Shown here: piece by piece, positions 8,526-17,008 of the stretch
How the letters are laid out: every line of letters begins with the position of its first letter
Numbering within the stretch: the first letter of the stretch is position 1
NCBI RefSeq assembly: GCF_900108335.1
Contig: NZ_FNVT01000002.1
Coordinates: forward strand, 489,620-553,619
Source of the DNA: Nonomuraea solani
GTDB lineage: Bacteria; Actinomycetota; Actinomycetes; Streptosporangiales; Streptosporangiaceae
DNA length: 64,000 nt
Direction of reading: 5' to 3'
Notes under the pieces: model-generated
The model's database searches: none
The model's input: only the letters and a program-made list of their open reading frames with translations
Told to the model about the DNA's origin: nothing
Program-made: the position numbers and the translations under genes

Positions 8526-10585
8526 GCTCTCAGGTCGGCATCAACCCCACGCTGATGACCCAGCTGATCAACGGCATGAAGCGGGCCGCCGGCACCCTCC
8601 CGGACGTCGGCCTCCAGGTGGAACGCGCGCTGACCTCGCTCGGCCTGCAGTTGTGGGGCCCGACGCAGGCTCAGGTCATCGGCCGCCTCATCAGCGAGCA
8701 GATCCCCGCCCTGCAGGGCCGCCTCGACCTGATCCTGGCCGCACCGGACCGCGAGGCCGGCCAGGGCGGCATCTTGTGGGCCAGCGAATCGGCATGGCTC
8801 TCGAAGTCCCCCGCCGAGGGCGCCGCCACGGCCAAGGCCCTCGCCACGAGGCTCCGCGACCAGGTCGCCGGCCATGCGCTCGACGCCGAAACGGTGGCCG
8901 CGATCGAACTCCACAAGAACGACCCGTACTTCGCCTTGGCCTTCTGCAGGGAGATCCCGCCGCGTGAGCTCAAGGCTCTGATCACCAGGTCGTACGGGTC
9001 CGACCTACCCCCGTCGAACCGCCCCCTCCAGCACGACGTCGCCCTCCAGGAGCGGCTCGGGACCATGCTCAGCACCGTCCTGGGCACGGCGTCGCGCGGG
9101 GTGGGCCGGATGCAACTGGCCGACGACTACACCGACCGGCTGATCGAGGACATCGAGGAGCCGAAGGACGCGTTCGCGGTGAAGCGGCTGCTCCAGGATG
9201 GGGAGTTCGGGCACACGTTCCTGCTCACGCTGACCCAGAAGCTCTACGACAAGGACCTGGCTCATCCGCTCGACCGGAGCCTGCCGCGAGACCCATGGTC
9301 GATGCCCGGCCCCAGAGACGCCTCACTCGGCGACCTCAGCCCCATGGGCACGGTGCTGGTCGCGCTGGCCCACCATCCCGCCGTAGCGCAGGACTTCTTC
9401 ACCGACCCTGGGCGTCGGCCGCTGGCCTATCTGATGCGCCGTCACCCTTGGAACGGCGACGCGGACGCGGACCTCGGCTGGGCCATCCAGGTGGCCGCCA
9501 CAGAGTTTCGCGATCATGATCTGCCGCCGGGGAACTCCCGCGGCTACAAATCCGCGTTGATCGCTTCGTGGGCGACACGCTTTTGGAGCGATCCAAAAGT
9601 TCAGGAGAATCTACCGCGGTCCCGTGCGCACCTCGGCGAAATTCTAGCTCATTACATCGGGGATCTGCATCGGGACACGCGAGCCTTCAGCAGCGAATTG
9701 CCCGGGGTGGTGGCGGGCTCGGACCCGGACAAGGACCTTTATGGCATCGAGCCTTACGGTGCCAGATTCAACGGAAGCGCGATCAAAGATGCCATGACGT
9801 GGGCGTTCGAAGACGATGAGGCGTTCGAGACGGTCGTCGCCGCACATGGCCTGTATTCGGCCAAGATGCTGGACGAGCTGGCCGGCATGGTCGCTACGGA
9901 GATCGCGGACGACTTCTCGGCATGGCGGGAGGCGAACCCCGAGGCCACACCCCGGCAACTCGAAGCCATGCGACAGGACATGCTCGAGGAGCACATGAGC
10001 CGCAGTGGAGGGGCCGCATTCGTCCGCGCGACGGGCGACCTCGCGGTGGCGACCTGGGTGATCACGAATGCCGCCAACATTTCCACCATCAGAGAGGCGA
10101 AAGAGGTCGATGCGCGTTTCGCCGCATTCAAGGAAATGGCCGAGAAGGTCGTCGGACTGGCCCCAGGGCCGCAGGGGACGTTCATCGGACTCATGGTCGA
10201 CTCGGCCAAGGGAGCGATCTTCGCACAAGCCAAGTCCGGTTATGAGGAGCAGGCTCGGACGGACGCGGACACCGCTCTGGGGGTGGCCAAGCACATGTTC
10301 ACCGACCTCACGGCGGCCACAATGATGCGTCACGGCCTTTTCGGGGAGGGATCATCGCTCACCAAGACACATCCTTACCGCTACCAGGATTTTTCCCCGG
10401 GCGCCGTGGGCCATTTTCTGGACGATGGGCAGATCAGGCCCTGGGCCGAGATGAATGCCGACCAGCGCTGGGCCTACAACGAGTGGCTGGGGCTGAACGA
10501 CACCGGGCGCGTTTTCGGCAAGCCTACCGATAGCATCGAGAATGGCTTCAGAGACGCCGCGAAGATCTATTCTGGGAGCGGCTGA
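8522..10585 (+). CDS. Large DUF6571-like protein of unknown function
   Basis: The 687-residue protein opens MSSQVGINPTLMTQLINGMK and then runs helix after helix, with the blocks FALAFCREIPP and AVAQDFFTDPGRRPLAYLMR that I associate with the actinobacterial DUF6571 group; the family name is from memory. Such proteins sit beside ESX-like small proteins and may be secretion-linked or toxin-related, but nothing catalytic is visible. Base composition changes inside the gene: bases 8701-8760 are 47/60 G+C, bases 10081-10140 only 33/60. The C-terminal half therefore looks like a later replacement. It is coupled upstream (ATGA) and downstream (TGATG at 10583-10587). Confidence 0.65.
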   Translation: MSSQVGINPTLMTQLINGMKRAAGTLPDVGLQVERALTSLGLQLWGPTQAQVIGRLISEQIPALQGRLDLILAAPDREAGQGGILWASESAWLSKSPAEGAATAKALATRLRDQVAGHALDAETVAAIELHKNDPYFALAFCREIPPRELKALITRSYGSDLPPSNRPLQHDVALQERLGTMLSTVLGTASRGVGRMQLADDYTDRLIEDIEEPKDAFAVKRLLQDGEFGHTFLLTLTQKLYDKDLAHPLDRSLPRDPWSMPGPRDASLGDLSPMGTVLVALAHHPAVAQDFFTDPGRRPLAYLMRRHPWNGDADADLGWAIQVAATEFRDHDLPPGNSRGYKSALIASWATRFWSDPKVQENLPRSRAHLGEILAHYIGDLHRDTRAFSSELPGVVAGSDPDKDLYGIEPYGARFNGSAIKDAMTWAFEDDEAFETVVAAHGLYSAKMLDELAGMVATEIADDFSAWREANPEATPRQLEAMRQDMLEEHMSRSGGAAFVRATGDLAVATWVITNAANISTIREAKEVDARFAAFKEMAEKVVGLAPGPQGTFIGLMVDSAKGAIFAQAKSGYEEQARTDADTALGVAKHMFTDLTAATMMRHGLFGEGSSLTKTHPYRYQDFSPGAVGHFLDDGQIRPWAEMNADQRWAYNEWLGLNDTGRVFGKPTDSIENGFRDAAKIYSGSG

Positions 10586-11133
10586 TGAAAAATCGATCAC
10601 TCCTCATCATGGCCGTGCTCACCCTTACCACAGCGTGCTCATCATCTTCCGCTCCGCCACCTGATGACCGGCCGTTGGGCGACGTGACGGCGATGCCACG
10701 GGAATGCGAACTGATCTCGGCCGACGCCATAAAAATCGCCACGGGTCTCAACGACTACTCCGCCCATGGCACGAAAATAGACATGGGCCGGCGTTTCGGG
10801 TCCTGCTCGGTGAGCGCGGAACTGGATCCAGAGAGCGACCAGGGACTCCTGATCGAGGTCTTCGAGCCATCGCCCATCAGCCCGGAAGGGCTGGCGAACA
10901 CCAAAGTGACCACCCAGGGGAATGACCTGCCCGAAGGATTGGGGCCGGGCTTCGCGGCGCGGCGAAAGAACGCCCAGGATCAGGGCCTCGCCTTCGTCTA
11001 CGGATGGACCGCCGGCTACGAACGACTGCTCAGCATCAACATCATGGAGGGCGCACCCGGCCGGGATTCTCTGGCGGATGCGATCGAGTTCTTCCGCCAG
11101 CTCAAGCCTCTCCTCCTGGCACCGCCCGAATAG
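10585..11133 (+). CDS. Small lipoprotein coupled to the DUF6571-like gene
   Basis: A signal peptide ends in LTLTTAC-SSSS, giving a lipobox cysteine at about residue 18, so the 182-residue product should be anchored to the outer face of the membrane. The mature part has one further internal cysteine pair (CELIS and GSCSVSAEL) and resembles DUF3558-type lipoproteins only loosely. Its ATG overlaps the stop of the upstream gene (TGATG). It shares the lower G+C of that gene's 3' half, which suggests both arrived together; an immunity or accessory role is possible but not shown. Confidence 0.7.
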   Translation: MKNRSLLIMAVLTLTTACSSSSAPPPDDRPLGDVTAMPRECELISADAIKIATGLNDYSAHGTKIDMGRRFGSCSVSAELDPESDQGLLIEVFEPSPISPEGLANTKVTTQGNDLPEGLGPGFAARRKNAQDQGLAFVYGWTAGYERLLSINIMEGAPGRDSLADAIEFFRQLKPLLLAPPE

Positions 11134-11141
11134 GCCGGCGG

Positions 11142-11897
11142 CTATACGTCCAGGTTCGCCAGGGCCTGTTCCGCTTCTGTGATGGTGAGGTGGAGTTCCT
11201 TGGCCAGGTTGGGCGCTTCATCGAGAGTGAAGCGGACGGACGGGACCGAGAGGGAGATCGCCGCCACGGCTGTGCCGCGCTCGTTGTGGAGGGCGGCGCC
11301 GATGGCTGAGACGCCCTGTTCCGTGCCCTCGATGTTAAGGGCGTAGCCGCAGGCTCGGATCTCGTCGAGTTCGCGGGTCAGGGCCGCGCTCTGCTGGTCG
11401 GTGAGGTCCGGGTAGAGGTCCCAGAGGTGGTCTTCGGAGAGGGTGGCCAGGAGGGCTTTGCCGCCTGAGGCGCGGTGGGCGGGGAGGATGGTGCCTCTTC
11501 TGTCGCCCACGTGGAGGATCCTGGGCGATTCCACGCAGTCCAGAAAGCGGACCTCCGTACCGACTCTGATCATGAGGTTGACCGTTTCGAGGACCCGGGC
11601 GCAGAGGGCTTCCATCGCGGGTCTGACGCGGGCGCGTAGTTCGCGCAGGGCCGAGCCGCCGGGGCCGGCGGCGGCGGTTGACGCGAGGAAGGGGCCCGGG
11701 AGGTAGGTGTGGTGCTCATCCTGGACGGCGAAGTCGCGGTAGACCAGCATCGCCAGCAGCCGGTGGGCGGTCGAGCGGGCGATGCCCAGTTCGCCGGCCA
11801 CGTCGGTGACTTTGAGGCGGCCTTGGTCGCGCAGCATGTGCAGGACCAGCAGCGCGTTGTCCACGGAGCCGAGGGCGTACGCGGGCTTGTTCTTCAC
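11142..11897 (-). CDS. IclR-family transcriptional regulator
   Basis: The 251-residue protein has an N-terminal winged helix (SVDNALLVLHMLRDQGRLKV, LGIARSTAHRLLAMLVYRDF) and a C-terminal IclR effector domain (VRFLDCVESPRILHVGDRRG, PAHRASGGKALLATL). The GTG at 11897 was chosen because homology starts two residues later, although no ribosome-binding site is evident and the frame stays open far upstream. The gene is divergent from the FAD monooxygenase, only 48 bp apart, so it probably controls it. A CAGCA-N9-TGCTG inverted repeat at 11897-11915 overlaps its start and could be the operator. Confidence 0.88.
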   Translation of the reverse strand: MKNKPAYALGSVDNALLVLHMLRDQGRLKVTDVAGELGIARSTAHRLLAMLVYRDFAVQDEHHTYLPGPFLASTAAAGPGGSALRELRARVRPAMEALCARVLETVNLMIRVGTEVRFLDCVESPRILHVGDRRGTILPAHRASGGKALLATLSEDHLWDLYPDLTDQQSAALTRELDEIRACGYALNIEGTEQGVSAIGAALHNERGTAVAAISLSVPSVRFTLDEAPNLAKELHLTITEAEQALANLDV

Positions 11898-11945
11898 AGC
11901 AGAATGGTAATGCTGAGAGAAGAATCCCTGCGTGGAGGGAGAGCC

Positions 11946-13043
11946 GTGGGTGACGTGGTCGTCGTCGGTGGCGGGATCGGAGGGCTGGCGGCGGCGTTCG
12001 CGCAGGCCAGGGCCGGGCGGAGGGTGCGGGTGCTGGAGCGGTCGGAGGAGTTCGGGGAGGTGGGGGCCGGGTTGCAGCTCGGTCCCAATGCCACCCGGGT
12101 GCTGGCCGGCTGGGGGTTGCTCGACGATGTGGTGGGGGCCGGTGTCCTGCCTCAGCGGCTGGTTTTTCGTGATGCGTTGAGTGGGGACTTGCTGACCGCG
12201 CTGGAGTTGGGGGCGGGGTTTCGGGGGCGGTATGGGGCGCCTTATGTGGTGGTGCACCGTAGTGATCTGCATGGGATTTTACTGCGGGCCTGCGCAGAGG
12301 CAGGAGTCCGATTGGTGAACGGGCGGCATGTTGAGCGGGTGGTGAGCGAGGATGGGCGGGCTTGGGCTCACTGCGCGGACGGGGCCGTTTATGAGGGTGA
12401 TGTGGTGGTCGCGGCGGACGGGCTGCAGTCAGGGTTGCGCGGGCAGCTCGTGGATGACCGGCCGGAGGATTCTGGGTTTGTGGCCTATAGGGGGACTTGC
12501 CCGCTGCCGGAGGGGTTTGATCAGTCTGAGGTGATCGCGTTTTTAGGGCCTGATTGTCATTTTGTGCAGTACGCGCTGCGGGGTGGTGAGCTGCTCAACC
12601 AGGTGGCCGTCTTCCGTGGGGCGGGTGGGCTGGAGGCGGCCTTCGCGGGGTGTTGTGAGGAGGTCGGTAAGGGGTTGCCCTACCTGTGGCGGGATCGGTG
12701 CTGGCCCATGCTGGATCGGGCGCCGGTCCAGACCTGGGTGCGGGGCAGACTGGTATTGCTGGGGGACGCGGCGCATCCGATGCTGCAGTACCTGGCTCAG
12801 GGAGCCTGTCAGGCGATCGAGGACGCCGATGTGCTGGCTCGGCAGGTGGGCGGTGACTGGGACGCGGCGCTGGCGGCATACCAGCGGGAGCGGGTGCCGC
12901 GGACTGCGCGGGTTCAGGAGACGGCGCGGTTGTGGGGGGAGATCTGGCATGTGGACGGAGTGGCCAGGGTGTTGCGCAATGAGTTGTTCCGGACGAGGGA
13001 TCCGGCGAGCCACCGTTACGTGGACTGGTTGTACGGGGGTTGA
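11946..13043 (+). CDS. FAD-dependent aromatic monooxygenase
   Basis: The 365-residue enzyme is a class A flavoprotein hydroxylase: Rossmann GGGIGG near residue 8, the DG motif VVAADGLQS, and the second FAD motif GDAAHPMLQYLAQGACQAIEDA. The closest well-known relatives are 3-hydroxybenzoate 6-monooxygenase and salicylate hydroxylase, which use NAD(P)H and O2; the true substrate is open. The GTG at 11946 has GGAGGGAG upstream and directly begins the FAD fold; an in-frame ATG at 11904 would add 14 extra residues. Codons end in T or A more often than in neighbouring genes. The 3' end overlaps the convergent heparinase gene by 28 bp. Confidence 0.87.
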   Translation: MGDVVVVGGGIGGLAAAFAQARAGRRVRVLERSEEFGEVGAGLQLGPNATRVLAGWGLLDDVVGAGVLPQRLVFRDALSGDLLTALELGAGFRGRYGAPYVVVHRSDLHGILLRACAEAGVRLVNGRHVERVVSEDGRAWAHCADGAVYEGDVVVAADGLQSGLRGQLVDDRPEDSGFVAYRGTCPLPEGFDQSEVIAFLGPDCHFVQYALRGGELLNQVAVFRGAGGLEAAFAGCCEEVGKGLPYLWRDRCWPMLDRAPVQTWVRGRLVLLGDAAHPMLQYLAQGACQAIEDADVLARQVGGDWDAALAAYQRERVPRTARVQETARLWGEIWHVDGVARVLRNELFRTRDPASHRYVDWLYGG

Positions 13044-14533
13044 AGGGTGAGGGGGCCTGGGTCGTCCGTGCCGGGGACGATCACCGTCAGGACCTGTGCC
13101 GCTTCGGCCGACAGTACGGTGATCGAATCGGAGGTACGCAGGTAGGCGGGTGACACCAATCCCGGACGTACGCCCCCGATCCCCGGAAACTGCAGCAACG
13201 TCACCAGGAAGCCGTCCGAGTCGCCCAGCACCACCTTTCCCTCCTGCCGGGAGACGACCTTGAACGCGGGGTCGAAGTGCCACAGACTGCGCAGGGTCCC
13301 GGTGGGCACCGAGTCGTGGACGGCCATGAGGTCGGAGCCGTGGCGGACGAGGACGTGGCGGGTCCTGCGTACGCCATAGGCGTCGTCGGCCAGCTCGTAC
13401 GACTGCCGCGACGGCTCCAAAGACGAGCTCACCAGTTCGGAGGCCGTGCCAGGGCGGAACGTCGCCCCGGTCACCACAGGGACGTTGTGCGCCTCGTGCG
13501 AACGCGTCCACTCCACGTACCCGGTGCGCTCATAGGAGTGGAACCCGGCCTCCACCAGGATCCGCCGCCCCTGAGCCGCATACGTGACCCCCAGGTGGTC
13601 CTCGTGACCGTGCAGCCGCCGGCCCGGCCCGTACCTGATCGAGTAGTACGCGGACGACGGGTCGTCCCACGCGGTCCTGCCGAACACGTAGCCCGCGTCG
13701 AACACCCCCACCTCCGGCCACGCACGGGAGAACCCGTCGCCCCGGTTGTCGGCGGGGCTGTCGCCCAGGGGGACGATGCGGCCGTCGGGCTGGGTGGCGT
13801 GGGCCACGTACGACTCCAGCGCCCCCCGCCTGGCCACCAGCCGCTCCGGCGGCTCGGCCCCGCTCTCGCGGATGGCGCGGATGGCGGCGCCGAGGCGGCG
13901 GTGCACGTAGACCCCGTAGCGGGGCGCCTGTTCGTGCAGGGCGCCCTGCGGGTCGATGGCCAGCTCGGCCGAGGCCGTCATCCGGCGGATGGCCAGGTCC
14001 CGCCACTGCGCCCGGCCCAGCCGGCAGCCGACGACGAGCAGCGCGATGTCCTGGTCCAGGCCGTGATTGTGACCCTCGCGGTAGAGCGCGCGGTCGGCCA
14101 GGACCTCGCCGTGCTCGGCCAGGCTGTTCCAGAGGCGGCGGGTTTGCACGTGCTCGCTGAGGCACACCAGCGCGGGAGCGCGCAGGGCGACCGCGTGCTC
14201 GGCCCACGCCCACGGGCTCAGCCCGGGGACGCCGCGCGGATTGTGCCGCATCCAGTGGTCGGCCACGGCGGCGGCGCGGTCGAGGTAGGCCCGCTCCCCC
14301 GAGCGCTCGAACTCCGCGACCAGGCGGCCCAGCCAGCGCAGCGAGTGCAGGTTCAACGCCCAGGAGCGGTTGCCGTGCGGGTTGGCGTCCCAGTCGATCC
14401 TGTCGCCCAGGTCGACGGCCGGCAGCCCGACGAACCGTACCTTGCCCTTCATCACCTCCTCCGGCTTGATCACGGGAAACTGGTCACTCAGGCAGATGGC
14501 CCTGCCTGACGTCGAACGGGCACGCCAGAACAC
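13016..14533 (-). CDS. Heparinase II/III-like polysaccharide lyase
   Basis: The 505-residue product has an alpha/alpha toroid first half (WALNLHSLRWLGRLVAEFER; YREGHNHGLDQDIALLVVGC, with the NH(G)LDQ catalytic-loop pattern) and a beta-sandwich second half beginning near YYSIRYGPGRRLHGHEDHLG, matching the heparinase II/III C-terminal domain. It would cleave uronic-acid-containing polysaccharide by beta-elimination. No signal peptide is seen, so it may work on imported or capsular fragments. GTG start with AGGAG seven bases upstream. It stands alone, without other sugar genes. Confidence 0.82.
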   Translation of the reverse strand: MFWRARSTSGRAICLSDQFPVIKPEEVMKGKVRFVGLPAVDLGDRIDWDANPHGNRSWALNLHSLRWLGRLVAEFERSGERAYLDRAAAVADHWMRHNPRGVPGLSPWAWAEHAVALRAPALVCLSEHVQTRRLWNSLAEHGEVLADRALYREGHNHGLDQDIALLVVGCRLGRAQWRDLAIRRMTASAELAIDPQGALHEQAPRYGVYVHRRLGAAIRAIRESGAEPPERLVARRGALESYVAHATQPDGRIVPLGDSPADNRGDGFSRAWPEVGVFDAGYVFGRTAWDDPSSAYYSIRYGPGRRLHGHEDHLGVTYAAQGRRILVEAGFHSYERTGYVEWTRSHEAHNVPVVTGATFRPGTASELVSSSLEPSRQSYELADDAYGVRRTRHVLVRHGSDLMAVHDSVPTGTLRSLWHFDPAFKVVSRQEGKVVLGDSDGFLVTLLQFPGIGGVRPGLVSPAYLRTSDSITVLSAEAAQVLTVIVPGTDDPGPLTLQPPYNQST

Positions 14534-14601
14534 GTCGTGGCTCCTGTTTTCGGGCGCGCGAGACCCACGCTCCGCGCCGATGAACGAAAAAAGGGGGAGG
14601 G

Positions 14602-15375
14602 TCAGGGCAGGTCAGGGCCCTTGTCGGTCCAGCCGGCCGAGAACACGATCTCCGTACGCCCACCCCGTGCGTCCACGCTGGACAGCACCTGCGAGCTGAC
14701 CGGGTCGATGATCAGGGTCCGTTCGGCGCCGGTGGGCAGCCCGTACGAGAACGCCTCGCCCGTACGCCCCTTCGCGTCGGTCTCGGTGCCCAGGTAACGG
14801 ACCTCGGGCAGGTCGGCCATCGCCCGGTACGCGGCGGCGCGGACCCACGGCGGCGACGGCTTGGTCCACAGCAGGCCACTGAGCGCGTCGGCGAGCAGCC
14901 CTTCCGAGCCCGGCGGCAGCATCGCGGTGACCCGCTCGCGCAGCGCGGCGGCGTCCGCCGGCAGGCTCTGGATCTGGTCGAACGTCAGGTCGCGCCCCGC
15001 CATGCTGAACGGCGACCGGCCGGTGATCGGGGCGACGCGGCCCTGTTCGGCCTTCCACGCCCGGCCCTGCCGGGTCACCCAGAGCTCGGTGCTCTTGCCG
15101 CCGTCGAGCAGCTTGCTGACGTGCCAGTAGGTCCCGTCCTGGGAGGACGACGCGGCCGAGGTCGCCGCCGACAGCAGGATCGAGCGGCCGGAGAGCTCCT
15201 GCCGGCCCGGGTTCATGAACAGGAGCAGCGCGAGGGTGGCGGCCGCAAGGGCCGGGATCGCCAGCCACGGCAGCCGCCGGCGCCGCCGCCGCGCCGTCAC
15301 CCGCCGCCACACCCGGTCGCGAGCGCCGGGGGCAGGGTGCGGGTCGCCGTACAGGTCGCGGAGCAGGTCATCCAT
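14602..15375 (-). CDS. CU044_5270-like membrane protein paired with a sigma factor
   Basis: After a basic cytoplasmic N-terminus (MDDLLRDLYGDPHPAPGARD and RRRRRR) comes one membrane helix at about residues 34-52, then an extracellular domain of about 200 residues. This matches actinobacterial CU044_5270-type proteins found beside ECF sigma factors, where they probably act as membrane partners or anti-sigma factors; it lacks a visible zinc anti-sigma motif. The ATG at 15375 has GGAAGGAG six bases upstream. An ATG at 15414, overlapping the sigma stop as ATGA, is an alternative created by a local duplication. 257 residues. Confidence 0.78.
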   Translation of the reverse strand: MDDLLRDLYGDPHPAPGARDRVWRRVTARRRRRRLPWLAIPALAAATLALLLFMNPGRQELSGRSILLSAATSAASSSQDGTYWHVSKLLDGGKSTELWVTRQGRAWKAEQGRVAPITGRSPFSMAGRDLTFDQIQSLPADAAALRERVTAMLPPGSEGLLADALSGLLWTKPSPPWVRAAAYRAMADLPEVRYLGTETDAKGRTGEAFSYGLPTGAERTLIIDPVSSQVLSSVDARGGRTEIVFSAGWTDKGPDLP

Positions 15376-15440
15376 GGACGGCTCCTTCCCCGAGCCGATC
15401 GCACAGCAGGTCATCCACGGACGGCTCCTTCCCCGAGCCG
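15362..15440 (-). repeat. 36-bp direct repeat at the sigma/partner gene junction
   Basis: Bases 15362-15397 and 15405-15440 match at 35 of 36 positions, offset by 43 bp. Each copy carries the GGAAGGAG ribosome-binding site and the start region of the partner gene; the one mismatch turns ATGG in the downstream copy into GTGG in the copy that ends the sigma gene. Confidence 0.9.
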
Positions 15441-15995
15441 GGCGCGCAGTTTCTTCCTGGCCCGGCTGAGCCGGGAGCCGACAGTGCCGTACGGGATGCC
15501 GAGCGCGGTGGCGATCTCCTCGTGACTGAGCCCGGCCAGTGCGACCAGGAGCAGCACGTCGCGGTCGCGCCGGTCGAGCCCGGCCAGGGCGGCGGCCAGT
15601 TCGGGACGCAGGCTCTGGGCGCTCACCCGGACGGCCACCGACTCCTCGTGCCCGGGGGCGTCGGTGTCGGGGGCGCAGCGGGCGAGCGCGCGCAGGGTGC
15701 GGGCTTCGAGGCGGCGCTGTTTGCCGATGAGGTTGGTGGCGATCCCGTACAGCCAGGCCCGCACCCCCGCGCGGGAAGGGTCGTACTGGGCGCGCTTGCG
15801 GAACGCGGTGAGGAACGTCTCGGCGACGATGTCCTCGGCGTGGTCGGGGCCGAGCCGCTGGGCGACATAGGTATGGATCTCGCCGAAGTGCGCGTCGAAG
15901 ACCTCGGCGAACTCGTCGGCGTCGTCCAGCGCCCTGACCGCGACCTCCGCGGGCGCGCGGGCGGCCCAGGGCACCGCGATGGTCTCCCCCGTCAT
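15411..15995 (-). CDS. ECF-type RNA polymerase sigma factor
   Basis: The 194-residue protein has sigma region 2 (FAEVFDAHFGEIHTYVAQRL, DIVAETFLTAFRKRAQYD, RAWLYGIATNLI) and region 4 (LDRRDRDVLLLVALAGLSHE, IATALGIPYGTVGSRLSRAR). It directs RNA polymerase to a small regulon, most likely in response to an envelope signal sensed through the downstream membrane protein. The ATG at 15995 is preferred, with GGGAAGG upstream; an ATG at 16025 is possible. The last codons lie inside the upstream copy of the 36-bp repeat. Confidence 0.92.
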   Translation of the reverse strand: MTGETIAVPWAARAPAEVAVRALDDADEFAEVFDAHFGEIHTYVAQRLGPDHAEDIVAETFLTAFRKRAQYDPSRAGVRAWLYGIATNLIGKQRRLEARTLRALARCAPDTDAPGHEESVAVRVSAQSLRPELAAALAGLDRRDRDVLLLVALAGLSHEEIATALGIPYGTVGSRLSRARKKLRARLGEGAVRG

Positions 15996-16054
15996 GTGCA
16001 ACCTTCCCGGTGGATCAGCTGTCATCTGTTATCACCCGATGCACCGGTTTGCTT

Positions 16055-17008
16055 TCACAGAAATCTGCGAATGTCCGCGATCTCGTCGTCGAGCAGGCCC
16101 TCGGGCAGCTCGCCGAACGGCTGGACGGTGACGTTCGCGCCTTTTCTCCCCCAGGTGCCCTTGATCGTGCCGTCCACGAGGACGACCGGGCGCAGGATGC
16201 CGCCGCCGGGGAACACCTTCCTGGCGTGTTCGGCGGGCAGGATCGGGTCTCTGCTGCGCCAGCCCATCAGGTATTCGTCGAAGGCGGGCGCGAGGCGTAC
16301 CACGGGGGCCTCTTGGGGCGGCGGAGGCTGAGCGCTGCTCAGGGCCCAGGCCGTGCGGGACTCGCCGAGCGCCAGGCCGGACCAGGCGGCCAGGTCCTCG
16401 GGGGCGGCCGGGTGGTGGGCGGCGCGGTAGCGGGTGGCCAGCTCGCGCAGCGCGCGCTCGCGGTCGGGCTCGGGGACGATCGGGGCGCCGAGCCAGTCGG
16501 CCGTGTGCACGTACGTGGGTTTGCCGGCGCGTGGCGGGCCCAGGACGGCCAGGCCGTGATGGGCGGCCAGCGCCACCAGATGCACCACGCCCTGGCCGCG
16601 CGCCCGTCCTGCGAGGCGTTCTTCCAGGTCGGCCTTGGTGAGCGGGCCCTGGCCTTCGAGGGCGCCGGCGATCAGCGCGAGCAGGTCGTCGCCGGTGACG
16701 CCCTCCTCGCCGAGGCGGCGCAGGGCGGTGGTGGCGCTGCTGGTGAGCGTGTGCATCCAGGGGAGGTCGTCGGCGTGGACGAAGTGCAGGGCGCCGCGCG
16801 GGCCCCACGTCCTGACGATCTCGCGGGCGTGCCAGGAGTCCTCGACGGCGGCCCTGGTGAGGGTCGCCGAGCGGGCGCGGAAGGCCAGCAGCGCGGAGGG
16901 TATGTCCTGGGCCTGCATGGCGGTCAGCCGCCGGACGATCTCGCCCGCCCCCAGGCCGGGCGGGCGGTGCAGGAGCTGGGCCTCGACGCTGCGCACAGAG
17001 GAGATCAT
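16055..17008 (-). CDS. AlkZ-like winged-helix DNA glycosylase (HTH_42 family)
   Basis: The 317-residue protein belongs to the winged-helix family PF06224 (YcaQ/AlkZ). It carries Q32-A-Q34 in LTAMQAQDIPSALLAFRAR, matching the Q-x-Q catalytic motif described for AlkZ-type interstrand-crosslink glycosylases, and the C-terminal FDEYLMGWRSRD element typical of the family. It would excise bulky or crosslinked alkylated bases; the substrate is inference. Its ATG overlaps the stop of the transglutaminase-like gene (ATGA at 17005-17008), so it is the last gene of the MoxR-DUF58 operon. Confidence 0.82.
   Translation of the reverse strand: MISSVRSVEAQLLHRPPGLGAGEIVRRLTAMQAQDIPSALLAFRARSATLTRAAVEDSWHAREIVRTWGPRGALHFVHADDLPWMHTLTSSATTALRRLGEEGVTGDDLLALIAGALEGQGPLTKADLEERLAGRARGQGVVHLVALAAHHGLAVLGPPRAGKPTYVHTADWLGAPIVPEPDRERALRELATRYRAAHHPAAPEDLAAWSGLALGESRTAWALSSAQPPPPQEAPVVRLAPAFDEYLMGWRSRDPILPAEHARKVFPGGGILRPVVLVDGTIKGTWGRKGANVTVQPFGELPEGLLDDEIADIRRFL

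Noticed and set aside
11142..14533. A natural-product biosynthetic cluster around the FAD monooxygenase and heparinase-like gene
   Set aside because: Only an IclR regulator and single unrelated enzymes are present; no synthase, transporter set or tailoring group supports it.
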